From Erpobdella octoculata (taxonomy: Eukaryota > Annelida > Clitellata > Hirudinida > Erpobdellidae): DNA of 64,000 nucleotides. The stretch is from the NCBI GenBank assembly GCA_963978895.1, contig OZ022242.1, forward strand, positions 38,320,179-38,384,178. Reading direction: 5' to 3'. The notes under the pieces are model-generated. The model ran no database searches. It had not been told where the DNA came from and saw only the letters and a program-made list of their open reading frames with translations. Positions 1-11,858 of the stretch are shown piece after piece (position 1 is the first letter of the stretch; every line of letters starts with the position of its first letter). The position numbers and the translations under genes are program-made.

Positions 1-82
1 TCATTTAAAAAGACTGAAGTTGTCTCATTTTTGTCTGAATTCTGTTCGTGTGTTGCATTTGCGTAGAATTTAGTTTTCAATA

Positions 83-1848
83 ATGTTCATCGTGTATTTA
101 CAAATACTTGCTGTTTATTGGATAACGATGGAAATTTGTTTGGTCACTTCACAAATGAGAGGTTAATTTGCTATAAAAATCACTTTTATAACAATAAATT
201 ATATAATGTTTGTATAGTTTGTTTAAATTATTTAAATAATTGTTATAAGAATATTGCAACTCGGATGTGTTCGAACCTAAATGTCAACAATCAGAAGTCG
301 TTATAATAACTGCTGCCAGATTTGGTCGCATGAAATTGGGCAAATGCATTCAGGTCGAACCAGGTTTTGAGGCAATGCTAAACAACCCCCAGTACTTGGG
401 CTGTTTTGCTGACCTGACAGAAACCATGAATCATAAATGTGGTGGGATGAAAGATTGCATCGTAAAGGTTTCTGATCTTGCAACCGAAAAAACGAACAGT
501 TCGTGCTATAAGAGTCTTATCATGTATCTGGAGATTGAATACAGCTGCATACAAAGTGAGCTTGAAAACTTCGTTGTTTAATTCAGCTAATACTTTTAGC
601 CTTGATTTGATTTTATATTAAATAACATTTGCTAATCAGTTGTTCCAGAAAGTCGACATTGCACCGTGTCTTTGACATCTGATTCAACTCAGTACATCAT
701 GAAAAAACCTTCGAAAAACAGCGGTCAGCATATTTGTGGTACCAAAGAAGCTCCTTGGCATATTGAAACACTTCAGGGACAGAAAATTGTTGTTTCTAAA
801 CTCAATTTTTTGGATTATGAAATAACAAAGTTGTCAGTGAGAGATAGTGTAAAATTCAACAACTGCAAAACAACTGATAACGTAGAGGGAGAAGTTAAAG
901 ATACGTTTAGCAAAAAATCTGTTCCAATTTGTGGAAATAACTTTCAGTCAGTTTCAGTTTCAAATCAATTAGAAATTTATCTAAAAAAGGAGCTGAATGT
1001 TACCATATTTATAAAATTAGAAGGTATACAGATACAAATATTATGACAGACCCGTATGCTCCTAATAAAAAAAATATATTCTTTGATATAAATATTCAGC
1101 CACAGGATGTTCAGATCTGATTCCACCAGTTGATGCCTGGTTGAAAAGAACTGAAAACGAAGCCATCATTGGATGTTATTCCACTCGACTCAGATGGCAA
1201 CTCAAATGTCAAGGACAACGCTGGATTGGTGTCATTGGAAACTGCAGCTACGGTAAAACGATACTTCTTTACATGAATAATTATAATTCATATTGGAAAC
1301 TGATTGGTCAATTTTCTTATTAGTACACGACAACATCCCAAATGGTGTCAAATCTGATGAATTAGCACCAATGAATCCGTCAGTTGCGGAGAATAATTCT
1401 CAAAGTTTGTTTCAAAGTTTATAATAATTGTAATAAAAACAAAATGTTTTGATGTAATTAACTGTTCTTTATCCTCAGTTTTTACCATCACGATTATTTG
1501 TGCCATCGGAATAGTACTGTGCAGTTTCATCGTGTGCATTGGAGTTGTTTGCTTGAAGCGGTGAGGCGGTTGTGTATGTTAAATAAACTTTTAAAAATAG
1601 AATTATATTATAACTAATAATGCTTTAACTTTTCTAGATATGGTCAGAAGTCAAGACTTGCGGAGTCCATATTGAAAGAAAAGCAGATATTATCAAACGG
1701 TTCAATGTTGAGACCAGTTGGATATCAACCGTATCAAAACCATCAGTTGGATGATAAGCACATGGAGAATGGAAGTTGTGACAACGATCAGGGACAATAT
1801 TTTGTTCTCGATGAAAAACTAACTGTTCTAAAGGACGAGACAATCTGA
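83..1848 (+). CDS. SUEL-CUB-sushi-like type I receptor, class A (gene 1)
   Basis: Exons 83-161, 250-555, 640-1023, 1100-1252, 1324-1404, 1479-1560, 1638-1848 join in frame to 431 aa. Residues 1-26 are a hydrophobic signal peptide and 27-128 a SUEL lectin domain with the FGRM variant of the YGRM motif and paired cysteines. Residues 129-256 are a CUB-like domain (CGTKEAPWHIE, GQKI), 257-307 the sushi-like domain ending GNCSY, 308-334 a stalk, 335-361 a membrane helix, and 362-431 a tail with PYQN and GQYFVLD. The promoter lies mostly outside the window. The closest relative is the - strand gene at 38924-40713, which shares the unusual VPESRHC start of the CUB exon and a similar signal peptide. 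Exon joins were placed by aligning to paralogues. The ligand is unknown. Confidence 0.9.
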
Positions 1849-1958
1849 ATTAAAATAGTTATAAGCTTGACAAATTTTAGACATTTTGGCACTTTTTTAC
1901 GGTTCAGGTTATGTTGTTGTTCAAAGTGGTTTTGTGAAGAGCTCGTTCTGCATCATTT

Positions 1959-1970
1959 TGATACGACCCC
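1959..1970 (+). promoter_or_regulatory. Family promoter element of gene 2
   Basis: TGATACGACCCC lies 116 bp before the start codon at 2086. It is an exact match to the element seen upstream of the other family genes. Only a weak TATA-like TATAATTT follows at about 2007. Confidence 0.8.
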
Positions 1971-2085
1971 TCGCATAATAAAATAAGTCCGTTGCGTAAT
2001 GATATGTATAATTTTGAGATTTAAAGCAACGCGCAGCCAAACAGAATTTATTCTAAGAGTAAGACATACATTGGTAACGTTAAAA

Positions 2086-5000
2086 ATGTTTCAATTAAAA
2101 TTTATTTCAAGATTTATTTATTTAATAGTTAATTTTATTAGATTTGTTTACGTCAAAGATCTGCCCGAAGAAGCAGGTTAAGAAAGAAATTTTAATACAT
2201 AACACACACTAAAAAAAGGAAGCCCTGATAAATAAATAAATAATTTTGGAATTATAGGAGAATACTGCACAATGGAAGTGTTCCAACCGGAATGTAGATC
2301 CAACGAAATAATAGTTATGAAACATGCCCTTTATGGAAGAATGAAAATAGGCAAATGCGTCGTGGCTCAAGAATTCACTCTGCTGACAAAAGACGAAACA
2401 ACACTTGGATGTTATAGCGATGCTCTGACCGTTATGGATAAAAAATGTTCTGGTAAAACAAAATGCGAAGTAAGCATTCCAAACAACGATCTAGAGCAAA
2501 CTAAACCTTATTGTTATCCGGGTATGAAAATGTATTTAGAAGCTGATTACATGTGCGTAGCAGGTGAGAGTTAGTTACTCCAAATGTAAATTTGTTGCTG
2601 GTTAATAGATATACTTTCTAATATTTATTTGACCAATTGAAAAAACAACTCTTAAAATATATATGCTTACTTTTTTAACAGTTGTAGAACGAGACGCTAG
2701 GTCTTCTTGTTCATTTGCGGCATCGGCAATTTTTCAATACATCAGAATAACTAAATCTCAAAGTTGTGGATCAGTTTCTAAGCCAATGAAAATTGAAACT
2801 TCCTTGGGAAAAACCGTTCAATTAACAATTTATAATTTTCGCTGGTCAAAAATTGTCCAAAACATCTCAAAAACGTTTCCAACAATTCACAATACTTGCT
2901 CTAAAATTGGTTCCATTAACGATAAAAACTCTGGAAAACAGGAAACCATCTGCCAAATTCAAGTAAGACACAGAATTTTGTACAACTCAAAAGGTAACGT
3001 TGTTGAAGTAGTCTTGGACGATGTGAGATTTGAAACTGACCAGTTATTCTTGGGTTTTAAAGGTAATATATCCTAAATCTTGATGTTTTTTAATTCCTGG
3101 TTTTATAGTTTTGTAGAATAACTTGCTCAGTTTTTCAGCCTCAAAATCACTAAAATTTGTACGTTAATTTCAATTAATAGCTGTTGGATGTTCGGATATC
3201 ATACCGACGGAAGATTCGTGGATAAAAAGAGATGGAAACTCACTGACAGTTGGTTGTTATTCTTCTCGTAAGACGTGGACGCTAATTTGCCAACATGATA
3301 AGTGGATCGGAACTATTGGGAATTGTTCTCATGAAACTGGTTTGTAAAATATGTCTTTTATTAAAGTAATAAAATAAATAAAATTTCATAAAGTTTTTTG
3401 TTTTTTTTATGTTGTCAAATTTGTTAGATTTAGGACGAGATATTTTGAAAGCCGATTCCAAGTTTACTGATAATTCCGAGAAAATGTCGATTGAACATCA
3501 AAGTATTTATTTGAATAAAATTATATATTTGACTAACTGTTGTTGCTCATAGTAATTCACTATTTTATTTTCATTAAATACAGCTTTAGTCATCGTCGCC
3601 ATTGTTGGATTTGGCCTGGTTGTTTGTTTGACCATTGTCTGTGCTGGCGTGGTCTGCGTTAACCCGTTTAGGTCCAAAACTTTATTAATTAGATTTCTAT
3701 TATTTTTTTTTGTTATTTCTAAGTTACTTGCTTATGTTTTAACAGCTTTATTTTTAATTATTTTTTATTTGAAAGAAAACTTTGAAAATTCACTATGCTC
3801 GTTTTTCGAACGGTGGTCGTATAGACTACTGAAAACGACAAAATGTTTAAAAGTCAATTTTTTTGTTCTCAACGCAAACAGTTATAATATAAATTTTAGG
3901 CTGTAAACAGAAAAGCTAAAAACACATTTCTGACTTTATCAGTAACACAGTTCAATAAAATCCAAAAAATTAACATTCAATAAATCAGTCAAGCAGTTCA
4001 TGATAGTCGTTTCAGAACCGGATGAGTGTGTGGAAAGCACCAAAACAATTCCGATGAAGTCGTTTGCCGCACTTGGCCCACATGTACAGTGTTTTGCCAT
4101 AATTTTCCAGCTTGTAGCGACCTACTGTTTTCACCTTTTCCAGATCATGACCATGGCCATTTGCTGAATCTTCCCTATCGTTTTGTTTTTTCAACCGTGC
4201 ATGAATTCATTTCATCGGTATAAAACAACCTAAACAGCCTAAATGGGGTTTTTCAAGCAAAGCACCATTGTGGTGTTTCAAACTTGTTATATATAGACTG
4301 TTTTAAAAGTGGCTATTCAAATGACTCTTTTTGGTCCAAGTGCATTTCAATCGTTTTTGGCGTTTTGGTTGCCGCGGCATTGAACTGACCGTATTTGCTA
4401 CCTACATTTCTTCACCCAAAGAACAGACACAGTCTAATCCCATCCCATCATTAGTATAATCAACTTCTACCTTCGCGGATATTACAAAGAATAACATTTC
4501 TTCCTCATTTGCTTATTCATCAGTCACGTATTATGATGCGCCGGGCGGAAGAATGACAAGTATGTCAACCTCAATGCTATCATCATCATCAAGAATTAGT
4601 TACATAGCTTCTTTCAACGTGAAAAAACGTTCTGTTTGACGCCTTTCATTTTTAAACTTTACAAACATTTCATTCGAAGAATGAAATTTGCAAAAAACAC
4701 TATCACCAATTCAACCACTGCACACCTATAAGCTGAATAAACTAGTTTCGACTCGTTCGCATACAGTACTCTATACGCCCAACGATCGTAGAACGAGCAT
4801 GACTCATACATGTTCAGATTGTGGGTTAGTGTAAACACAATAAAATTTAATTAACGTTGCTGTTTACTTTTGAGTACATCTTCTTTCGATATTTCAAACT
4901 TTTGTTATGATAACTCTCATGAAATTAGCATAATAAATTTTTAAAGTAATATCGGTCGAAAACCTTGAAAATGCTCATATTCTAACCTAGATTAAACTAC

Positions 5001-5481
5001 TTAATACGAATAAAAAAATTATTTAAAAAATTTTATACAGTGTATTGAAGCTTTCTTAACATAAAAAAAAACTTTTAACAGAAAAAAAATTACGACTTAA
5101 TTTTATGCAACGCCAAAAATAAGTGTGTTCGTAAAACGTACGATGGTCTAAAACGGGTTAACAAGTAGTCATTAGTTCTTTTATTTTTTTAATAAAACCT
5201 TACTTGTCAATAGAATTTTATTCAACCTTCGGTATTTAAAATTTATCTTCATTTCTTCAAAACTCAGATGCTACAGCAAGAAGTCCAACTTTTTACCCAG
5301 AGTGCAAGAAGAAGCAATTTGCCCGGATAGTTACTACAACACAAATCTTAAAGCAAATTTTCCTTGTGAAAATGGGACGATTGCTGCAAAACATTTCAAA
5401 GACATGACCAACAATCCGGAACATTATGAAGAATCGAAATACTTTATTTTAGATCAAGAAGCATCGAATGAGCAAAAATGA
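2086..5481 (+). pseudogene. SUEL-CUB-sushi-like receptor, class B (gene 2), exon 6 split by a piggyBac element
   Basis: Exons 2086-2176, 2258-2563, 2682-3062, 3181-3339, 3428-3502, then the transmembrane exon 3584-3662 plus its last bases at 5162-5164, and the tail exon 5268-5481. Signal peptide, SUEL (ALYGRMKIGKC), CUB-like, sushi-like (SDIIPTEDSWIKRDG), stalk and helix all read normally until a 1.5-kb transposon interrupts exon 6 three bases before its splice donor. Reading into the insert gives an unrelated hydrophobic tail of some 80 codons and then a stop. The tail exon beyond the insertion is still open and carries the class B motifs YYN and SKYFILD. The allele probably makes a truncated or aberrant protein unless the insert is removed by splicing. 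The nearest intact relative is gene 4. Confidence 0.85.
3659..5161. mobile_element. Internally deleted piggyBac-type transposon
   Basis: The element runs 3663-5157 and is flanked on both sides by TTAA (3659-3662 and 5158-5161), the piggyBac target duplication. Its ends are imperfect inverted repeats starting CCCGTTTAGGTCCA and, on the other strand, CCCGTTTTAGACCATCG. On the - strand about 4250-4010 encodes a decayed cysteine-rich C-terminus (Cys-Gly-Lys-x-Leu, then CFGAFHT) like the zinc-binding end of piggyBac transposases. About 4620-4440 holds an acidic stretch followed by ILPP and VTDE, typical of their N-terminal region. The catalytic middle is missing, so the element is non-autonomous. 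Comparison with gene 4 (GTTAACAAG at the same place) gives the empty site. Confidence 0.88.
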
Positions 5482-5633
5482 CTGTCTTAGTTACAAAAAA
5501 TAATTATCGGCACAAATTTATTTGACTTTTGATTACAAAATAATGTTAATGTTATGTAAAAAAATTCAGTTAATTAGACACTACAATTTTTTAATTTGTC
5601 TAGCGAGTGTCTGCAAAATTTATTTCATTGATT

Positions 5634-5645
5634 TGAGATGACCCA
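5634..5645 (+). promoter_or_regulatory. Family promoter element of gene 3
   Basis: TGAGATGACCCA, one or two mismatches from the family consensus, is followed 36 bp later by TATAAAA at 5681-5687. The start codon is at 5737. Confidence 0.75.
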
Positions 5646-5736
5646 TGCATATGATGTCTTCTTGCGCGCGTTTTGTGTCGTATAAAAATTTTAATACAAC
5701 TTGGTTTTTGAAACAGTGTTTCAGTAGAAGATCGAA

Positions 5737-7520
5737 ATGAGCTCCGTCGTAGATATTATTCCTTGTTTTCTAATATTGATAACCTTCATGCTTGCAAGTG
5801 AGTAAACTTAACTGGAATATTAACATTAACTGACTGATTTATAATAAAGTTTTTTTAAATTTAATAAACATATTTAGTCAATGTGAACGCATTAGAATAC
5901 TGCCAATCAGAAAGTTTCACTCCAATTTGTGAATCTGATGAAGTTATTTGGATTACGAGCGCCCTCTATGGTAGAATGAGGTTTGGCAGGTGTGTTGCGG
6001 AAGAGCAACAACTTAAAGCCCTGTGGTCGGATAAACAGTACTTGGGTTGCAGTGCAGATGTACTGGAATTAGTGAGTACAAAATGTACAGGAAAAAAAGA
6101 CTGTAGTTTAAAAGTACCAGATCCGGAATTAGAAAAAACAAGCCCGTGTTATTCGAGCCTTAAAATGTATTTAGAAGTTTCCTACAACTGCATTAAAGGT
6201 AACAATAAACTTATTTTTCGATTTATATTCATTTTATTACACGTTAAAACAAGTGTGATTATATTGTGTGACTAAATACGATTTATTGTTGTTCAATTAG
6301 TGGCCCAAAACAGTCGACATTGTTCAATATCTCTTTCGACCAATAATCAAATCTACGTCCTCAACCCTCAAAATATAGAATCGTGTGGAACCAAACAACA
6401 ACCGTGGACAGTAGAAGCAATGAAAGGTCAAAAAATTGGCGTCAGCATGTTGTCCACTGAAACTAAGGAAAAGGAGGAAGAAGACAAAAACAAGGATGCT
6501 TTAAACAGGCAGACACGATTTTGCCAAACGGATCATATTATTGGTTTCATATCCGACAAATCTAGTGAACATAGAACTAATGTAACTATTTGTAAAAGTC
6601 GATCAGCATTAAAGCTATTTGAATCAGTGACTAACAACATTGGAATAACCTTTATGGAGGTTTTAGCGTATGAAAATAAAGTTATTTTTCTTAAACTGGA
6701 AGGTAAAATTTCCAATAAGCATAAAAAGAACCTAGATGTGATACTCAATAATTGAACACGTTTTTGTTCAGCGATCGGATGTTCAGATCTGATTCCACCA
6801 GCTGATGCTTGGTTGAAAAGAACTGAAAACGAAGCCATCATTGGATGTTATTCCACTCGACTCAGATGGCAACTCAAATGTCAAGGACAACGTTGGATCG
6901 GCGTAATTGGAAACTGTAGCTATGGTAAGTTTTTTTTACTTATATGTAAAGGGTAATTTTAAAAAAGAATAATTAAAAAATGTTACATTATCGAACAAGT
7001 TCAAGATAACCTCCCAAGCTCTATTAAATCTGAAGTAAAGGAATCGGCTAGTCATTTAGTCACAGAAAATAATTCTCAAGGTTTTTTTGAATTATGCTTG
7101 ATATTTTTTTTACTAAAACACATTAAATTTAAATCAATTTGTTTTTTTCCAGTTTTCACAATAACAATTATCTGTGCAATTGGAATAGTACTGTGTAGTT
7201 TTATAGTTTGCATTGGAATTGTCTGTTTGAAAAGGTTGAAAAAGGTTTTTTATTTTAAAATATTTCAAACTCAAACACCAGTCTCAAAGGTTATAATAAT
7301 ATTCACCAGATATAGTCAGAAATCAAAACTGGCAGAATCCATATTGAAAGAAAAACAGATTTTATCAAACGGTTCAATGTTGAGACCAGTTGGATATCAA
7401 CCGTATCAAAACCATCAGTTGGATGAAAAGCATATGGAGAATGGAAGTTGCGACAACGATCAGGGACAATATTTTGTTCTCGATGAAAAACTTACTGCTC
7501 CTAAGGACGAGGCAATCTGA
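5737..7520 (+). CDS. SUEL-CUB-sushi-like type I receptor, class A (gene 3)
   Basis: Exons 5737-5797, 5878-6198, 6301-6702, 6772-6924, 7000-7080, 7153-7234, 7310-7520; 436 aa. Signal peptide 1-20; SUEL 21-127 (EYCQ start, ALYGRM, CSADVLE, KCTGKKDC); CUB-like 128-261 (CGTKQQPWTVE, GQKIG) with a charged Lys/Glu/Asp insertion in the middle; sushi-like 262-312 (WLKRTENEAIIGCYS); stalk 313-339; membrane helix 340-366; tail 367-436 with PYQN and GQYFVLD. The tail is almost identical to those of genes 1, 14, 18 and 19. The start was chosen as the first ATG after the TATA box. It opens a typical signal peptide. Confidence 0.92.
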
Positions 7521-7656
7521 TCTGAAACATTTTAAACATGAATGATTTGACAGATTTTATCATTTTTTAATGATTAAAGTTGTTTGAAAAATAACTTTAA
7601 TCATTTTTCTTGTATTATACCAATTAATTTGGCACAGAACTTGTTTTGCCTTATTT

Positions 7657-7668
7657 TGATACGATCCC
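7657..7668 (+). promoter_or_regulatory. Family promoter element of gene 4
   Basis: TGATACGATCCC has one mismatch to the consensus. TATAAAG follows at 7716-7722 and the start codon is at 7783. Confidence 0.78.
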
Positions 7669-7782
7669 TGACATGGCAATATGTCAATGGCGCAGTGATA
7701 TTCATCATTTTGACATATAAAGCAATGCTTCACCAAACCGAAATTGTTTTTAAGAATATGAGACACTAAAGTTCCGTTGAAA

Positions 7783-9653
7783 ATGATTCGAATAGCATTT
7801 ATCTCAAGATTATTTCTTGTGTTAGTCAATTTGATTACATTCGCTTATGTCAAAGATCTGCCGGAGGAATTAGGTTAAGAATTTGTTTTCTGATATAAAG
7901 AAAATTAAATAATAAAATATACTTGAAAAAATTAAAATTTATTTAACTCTAGGAGAATACTGCATTATGGAAGTGTTCCAACCAGAGTGTAAACCCAACG
8001 AGATAATAGTTATGAAACATGCCCTTTATGGAAGAATGAAAATAGGCAAATGCGTCGTGGCTCAAGAATTCACTCTACTGACAAAAGACGAAACAACACT
8101 TGGATGTTATAGCGATGCTCTGACCATTATGGATAAAAAATGTTCTGGTAAAACAAAATGCGAAGTAAGCATTCCAAACAACGATCTAGAACTTACAAAG
8201 CCATGCAATCCGGGATTGAAAATGTATTTGGAAGCTGAGTATCAGTGCGTTGCCGGTAAAACTTTGATTTCTACAAATATATATGGATAATTGACTTTTA
8301 ATAACTGTTTTTTTATAAAAACTTATTTTAATAGTTGTAGAACGAGACGATAGGTCTTCTTGTTCGTATGCGGCATCGGTAATTTTTCAATACATCAGGT
8401 TAACCAAATCTCAAAGTTGTGGATCAGTTTCTAAACCAATGAAAATTGAGACTTCGTTGGGGAAAACCGTTCAATTAACAATTTACGATTTTCATTCGTC
8501 AAAAACTGTCCAAAACATCTCAAAAACGTTTCCAACAATTCACAATACTTGCTCCAAAATTGGTTCCATTAACGATAAAAACTCTGGAAAACAGGAAACC
8601 ATCTGCCAAAGTCATGTAAGACACAGAATTTTGTACAACTCAAAAGGTAACGTTGTTGAAGTAGTCTTGGACGATGTGAGATTTGAAACTGACCAGTTAT
8701 TCTTGGGTTTTAAAGGTAATATATCCTAAATCTTGATGTTTTTTAATTCCTGGTTTTATAGTTTTGTAGAATAACTTGCTCAGTTTTTCAGCCTCAAAAT
8801 CACTAAAATTTGTACGTTAATTTCAATTAATAGCTGTCGGATGTTCGGATATCATACCAACGGAAGATTCGTGGATAAAAAGAGATGGAAACTCACTGAC
8901 AGTTGGTTGTTATTCTTCTCGTAAAACGTGGACACTAATTTGCCAACATGATAAGTGGATCGGAACGATTGGGAACTGTTCTCATGAAACTGGTTTGTAA
9001 AATAATGTTTTTATTAAAGTAATAAAAAAGATTAGGTTTCACTAAAAGTTTGGCTGATAACCTTAGTTAAATTTGTTAGATTCAGGACGAGATATTTTGA
9101 AATCCGATGCCAAGTTTATTGATGATTCTGAAAAACTGACTATGTCGATTGAACATCAAAGTATTTATTAAATAAAATTGTATATTTGATTATATATTGC
9201 TGTTAAAGCAATTTACTATTTATTTTTATTAAATACAGCTTTAGTCATCGTCGCCATTGTTGGATTTGGCTTAGTTGTTTGTTTGACCATAATCTGTGCT
9301 GGTGTGGTCTGCGTTAACAAGTAATTTTTAGTATTTTAAATTTCTGATAAAAATCACATTTAAAATAAAACATTTATAATCTCCTGTATTTAAAATTCAT
9401 CTTTATTCAAATAAAACTCAGATGCTACAGTAAGAAGTCTAATAATTTCGAACCAAGAATGCAAGAAGAAACAAGCTGTACGAACGGACTCGGTTATTAC
9501 AACACAAATCTTGGAGCGAATTGTCTGCGAAAAAATGGGACAATTGCTGCAAAACAATTCAAAGAAATGACTAACAATCAAGACCATTATGAAGATTCGA
9601 AATATTTTATTTTAGATCAGGCAGCATCGAATGAACACAAATCACTAGCATGA
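7783..9653 (+). CDS. SUEL-CUB-sushi-like type I receptor, class B (gene 4)
   Basis: Exons 7783-7873, 7953-8255, 8335-8715, 8834-8992, 9080-9160, 9239-9320, 9422-9653; 442 aa. Signal peptide 1-30; SUEL 31-131 (MKHALYGRMKIGKC, DETTLGCYSD); CUB-like 132-258 with a CG then PM in place of the usual PW; sushi-like 259-311; stalk 312-338 ending EHQ; helix 339-365 (GFGLVVCLTIICAGVVC); tail 366-442 with GYYNTNLG and SKYFILD. It is the intact sister of gene 2 and is almost identical to it over the CUB and sushi-like exons and the intron between them. This shows the uninterrupted form of gene 2's exon 6. Confidence 0.92.
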
Positions 9654-9768
9654 TTACAAAGATGCGGTTCAGAAAAACTTATTTGACTTTTGAGTAAAAA
9701 CTATAATCATTGCTTATCAAACTCAAGATTTTTCCGAGAAATATTTGCAATGTTATTTTTACCGTTTT

Positions 9769-9780
9769 TGAGACGACCCA
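9769..9780 (+). promoter_or_regulatory. Family promoter element of gene 5
   Basis: TGAGACGACCCA is followed by TATAAAA at 9824-9830. The start codon is at 9896. Confidence 0.8.
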
Positions 9781-9895
9781 TGCATACGTTTATTAACTTT
9801 TGTCTTCTTGCACTTTTGTGTTGTATAAAATACAGCAAGCAGACAGCTTGATAATTAGTATTTTTGTTACATTCGAGTTAATATTAGTCTTAAAA

Positions 9896-11858
9896 ATGTC
9901 TTTAGACTTCCTCGTTTATGTTCCAGTGTGGATAATCTTATTGCTCTCGAGTAAGCATTTTCTAGCTAATAAAGAGTTTTATAACGAATAAAAATGAAAT
10001 TAGATTTGAAAAAGATTTTTTCATTTTCAAAACAGATTTAGTTAGTGTGAATGGATTAGAATACTGTCAGTCTGAAACCTTTACTCCAGTTTGTCAAACA
10101 GATGAAGTTATTTTTATAACAAGCGCCCTCTATGGTAGAATGAGGTTTGGCAAATGTGTCAAGGAAGAGCAACAATTCAAAGCACTATGGTCAGATAAAC
10201 AATACTTGGGTTGCAGCGCGGATGTGCTGGAATTAGTGAGTAAAAAATGTACAGGAAAAAAAGACTGCACTCAGAAAGTGGCAGATCCGGAATTGGAAAA
10301 AACAAATCCGTGCTATTCGAGTCTCAAAATGTATTTAGAAGTTTCCTATGACTGCATTAAAGGTATTAATATTTAATTGACTCGATTTAAAAATAATTGT
10401 TTTAAAATTAATCTTGTTAATTTGATTTTTACACAATATGTTTCATTTATATTCAAATAGTGGCTCAAAACAATCGACATTGTTCAATATCTCTTTCGAG
10501 TGACAATCAAATCTACGTCCTCACTCCACAAAAGAAGGAATCATGCGGAACCAAACAACAACCGTGGACAGTAGAAGCAATGAAAGGTCAAAAAATTGGC
10601 GTCAGCATGTTGTCCACTGAAGAGAAGAATGAAGAAGACAAAAACAAGGATGATTTAAACAGGCAGACACGATTTTGCCAAACGGATCAGATTATTGGTT
10701 TCATATCCGACAAATCTAGTGAACATAAAATTAATGTAACTATTTGTAAAAGTCGATCAATATCAAATCTTTTTGAATCTGCGACTAACAACATTGAAAT
10801 ATTTTTTGCTAAACTTTCATCGGAAGAAGATAAAGTCATGTTTCTCAAGCTAGAAAGTAAAAGGTCTTCTAATCAGATTTGGTCTTTGGGTATTAATCTT
10901 ATACCTAGTTTTATGTGTTTTCTTTCAGCCACAGGATGTTCAGATCTGATTCCACCAGCTGATGCTTGGTTGAAAAGAACTGAAAACGAAGCCATCATTG
11001 GATGTTATTCCACTCGACTCAGATGGCAACTCAAATGTCAAGGACAACGCTGGATTGGCGTCATTGGAAACTGCAGCTACGGTTAGCGTGACGATAATGA
11101 CAACTGGTAATATGTAACTGATTTAAATTTAATGATATGCAAGTGATGAATAAATTCAATATTTTATTTATTCAATTTTTATATTTCAATGTTTAAATAC
11201 ATTTATTCTTAATATTTTTCAGTTCAAGATACCGTAAATGATCGTCTCTCCCTTGCCGACAGACCAACCCCCATAGACCATGACAACAACAATCAAAGTA
11301 AAATACCAGCCAAAAAATTATTATTATTTTTTAGTTGTTTAATTTTACCAAAAATACTTTATTTTATATTTTTTTATTTGATTAATAATGTTTTTTATCT
11401 AGTTTTCTCCGTGACACTCGTCTGTTCAGTTGGAATTGTTTTGTGCAGCATCATTGTCTGCGTCGGTGTCGTCTGCTTAAAGAGGTACTGATTGATGGTC
11501 TCTAAATGTGCACAATCTGTTACAGAGATGTTGATAAAATTTTAAAACGCCTGATTAATTTTCTTAATAATAACGATAATGATTTGTGTTCATCCCAATG
11601 AACAGATACGGTCAGAAGTCAAAACAAATCAAATCTGTACTACTTAAAGAAAGACAGTATTCCGTCAACGGTACGTCATTCAAAAACGGAAAGCCCCCAT
11701 TAACCTTGCTGACCTTGAATCCGAGTGCAGGCGACCAGCCCTACAATGTACCAGAGGATAAACAAGCTACCCGAGATGTGATCGAGGACGTTGGAAACAT
11801 CCAAGGGCCCTACTTCGTCTTAGATAAAAATCTCGTCCACGAAAATGAAGAGCTTTAA
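9896..11858 (+). CDS. SUEL-CUB-sushi-like type I receptor, class A (gene 5)
   Basis: Exons 9896-9950, 10036-10362, 10461-10856, 10929-11081, 11223-11297, 11403-11484, 11606-11858; 446 aa. Short signal peptide 1-18; SUEL 19-127 (EYCQSETF, ALYGRMRFGKC); CUB-like 128-259 (CGTKQQPWTVE); sushi-like 260-310; stalk 311-335, rich in Asp/Asn/Pro; helix 336-362; tail 363-446. The tail is longer than in other class A genes and diverges in the middle, but keeps PYNV and ends GPYFVLDKN. The sushi-like exon is nearly identical in DNA to that of gene 1, although the SUEL exons of the two differ strongly. Confidence 0.91.

Noticed and set aside
3584..3906. A second membrane protein made from the end of gene 2 exon 6 and the following open frame
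   Set aside because: The frame beyond 3662 lies inside the piggyBac element and matches nothing in the family. It is a fusion caused by the insertion.
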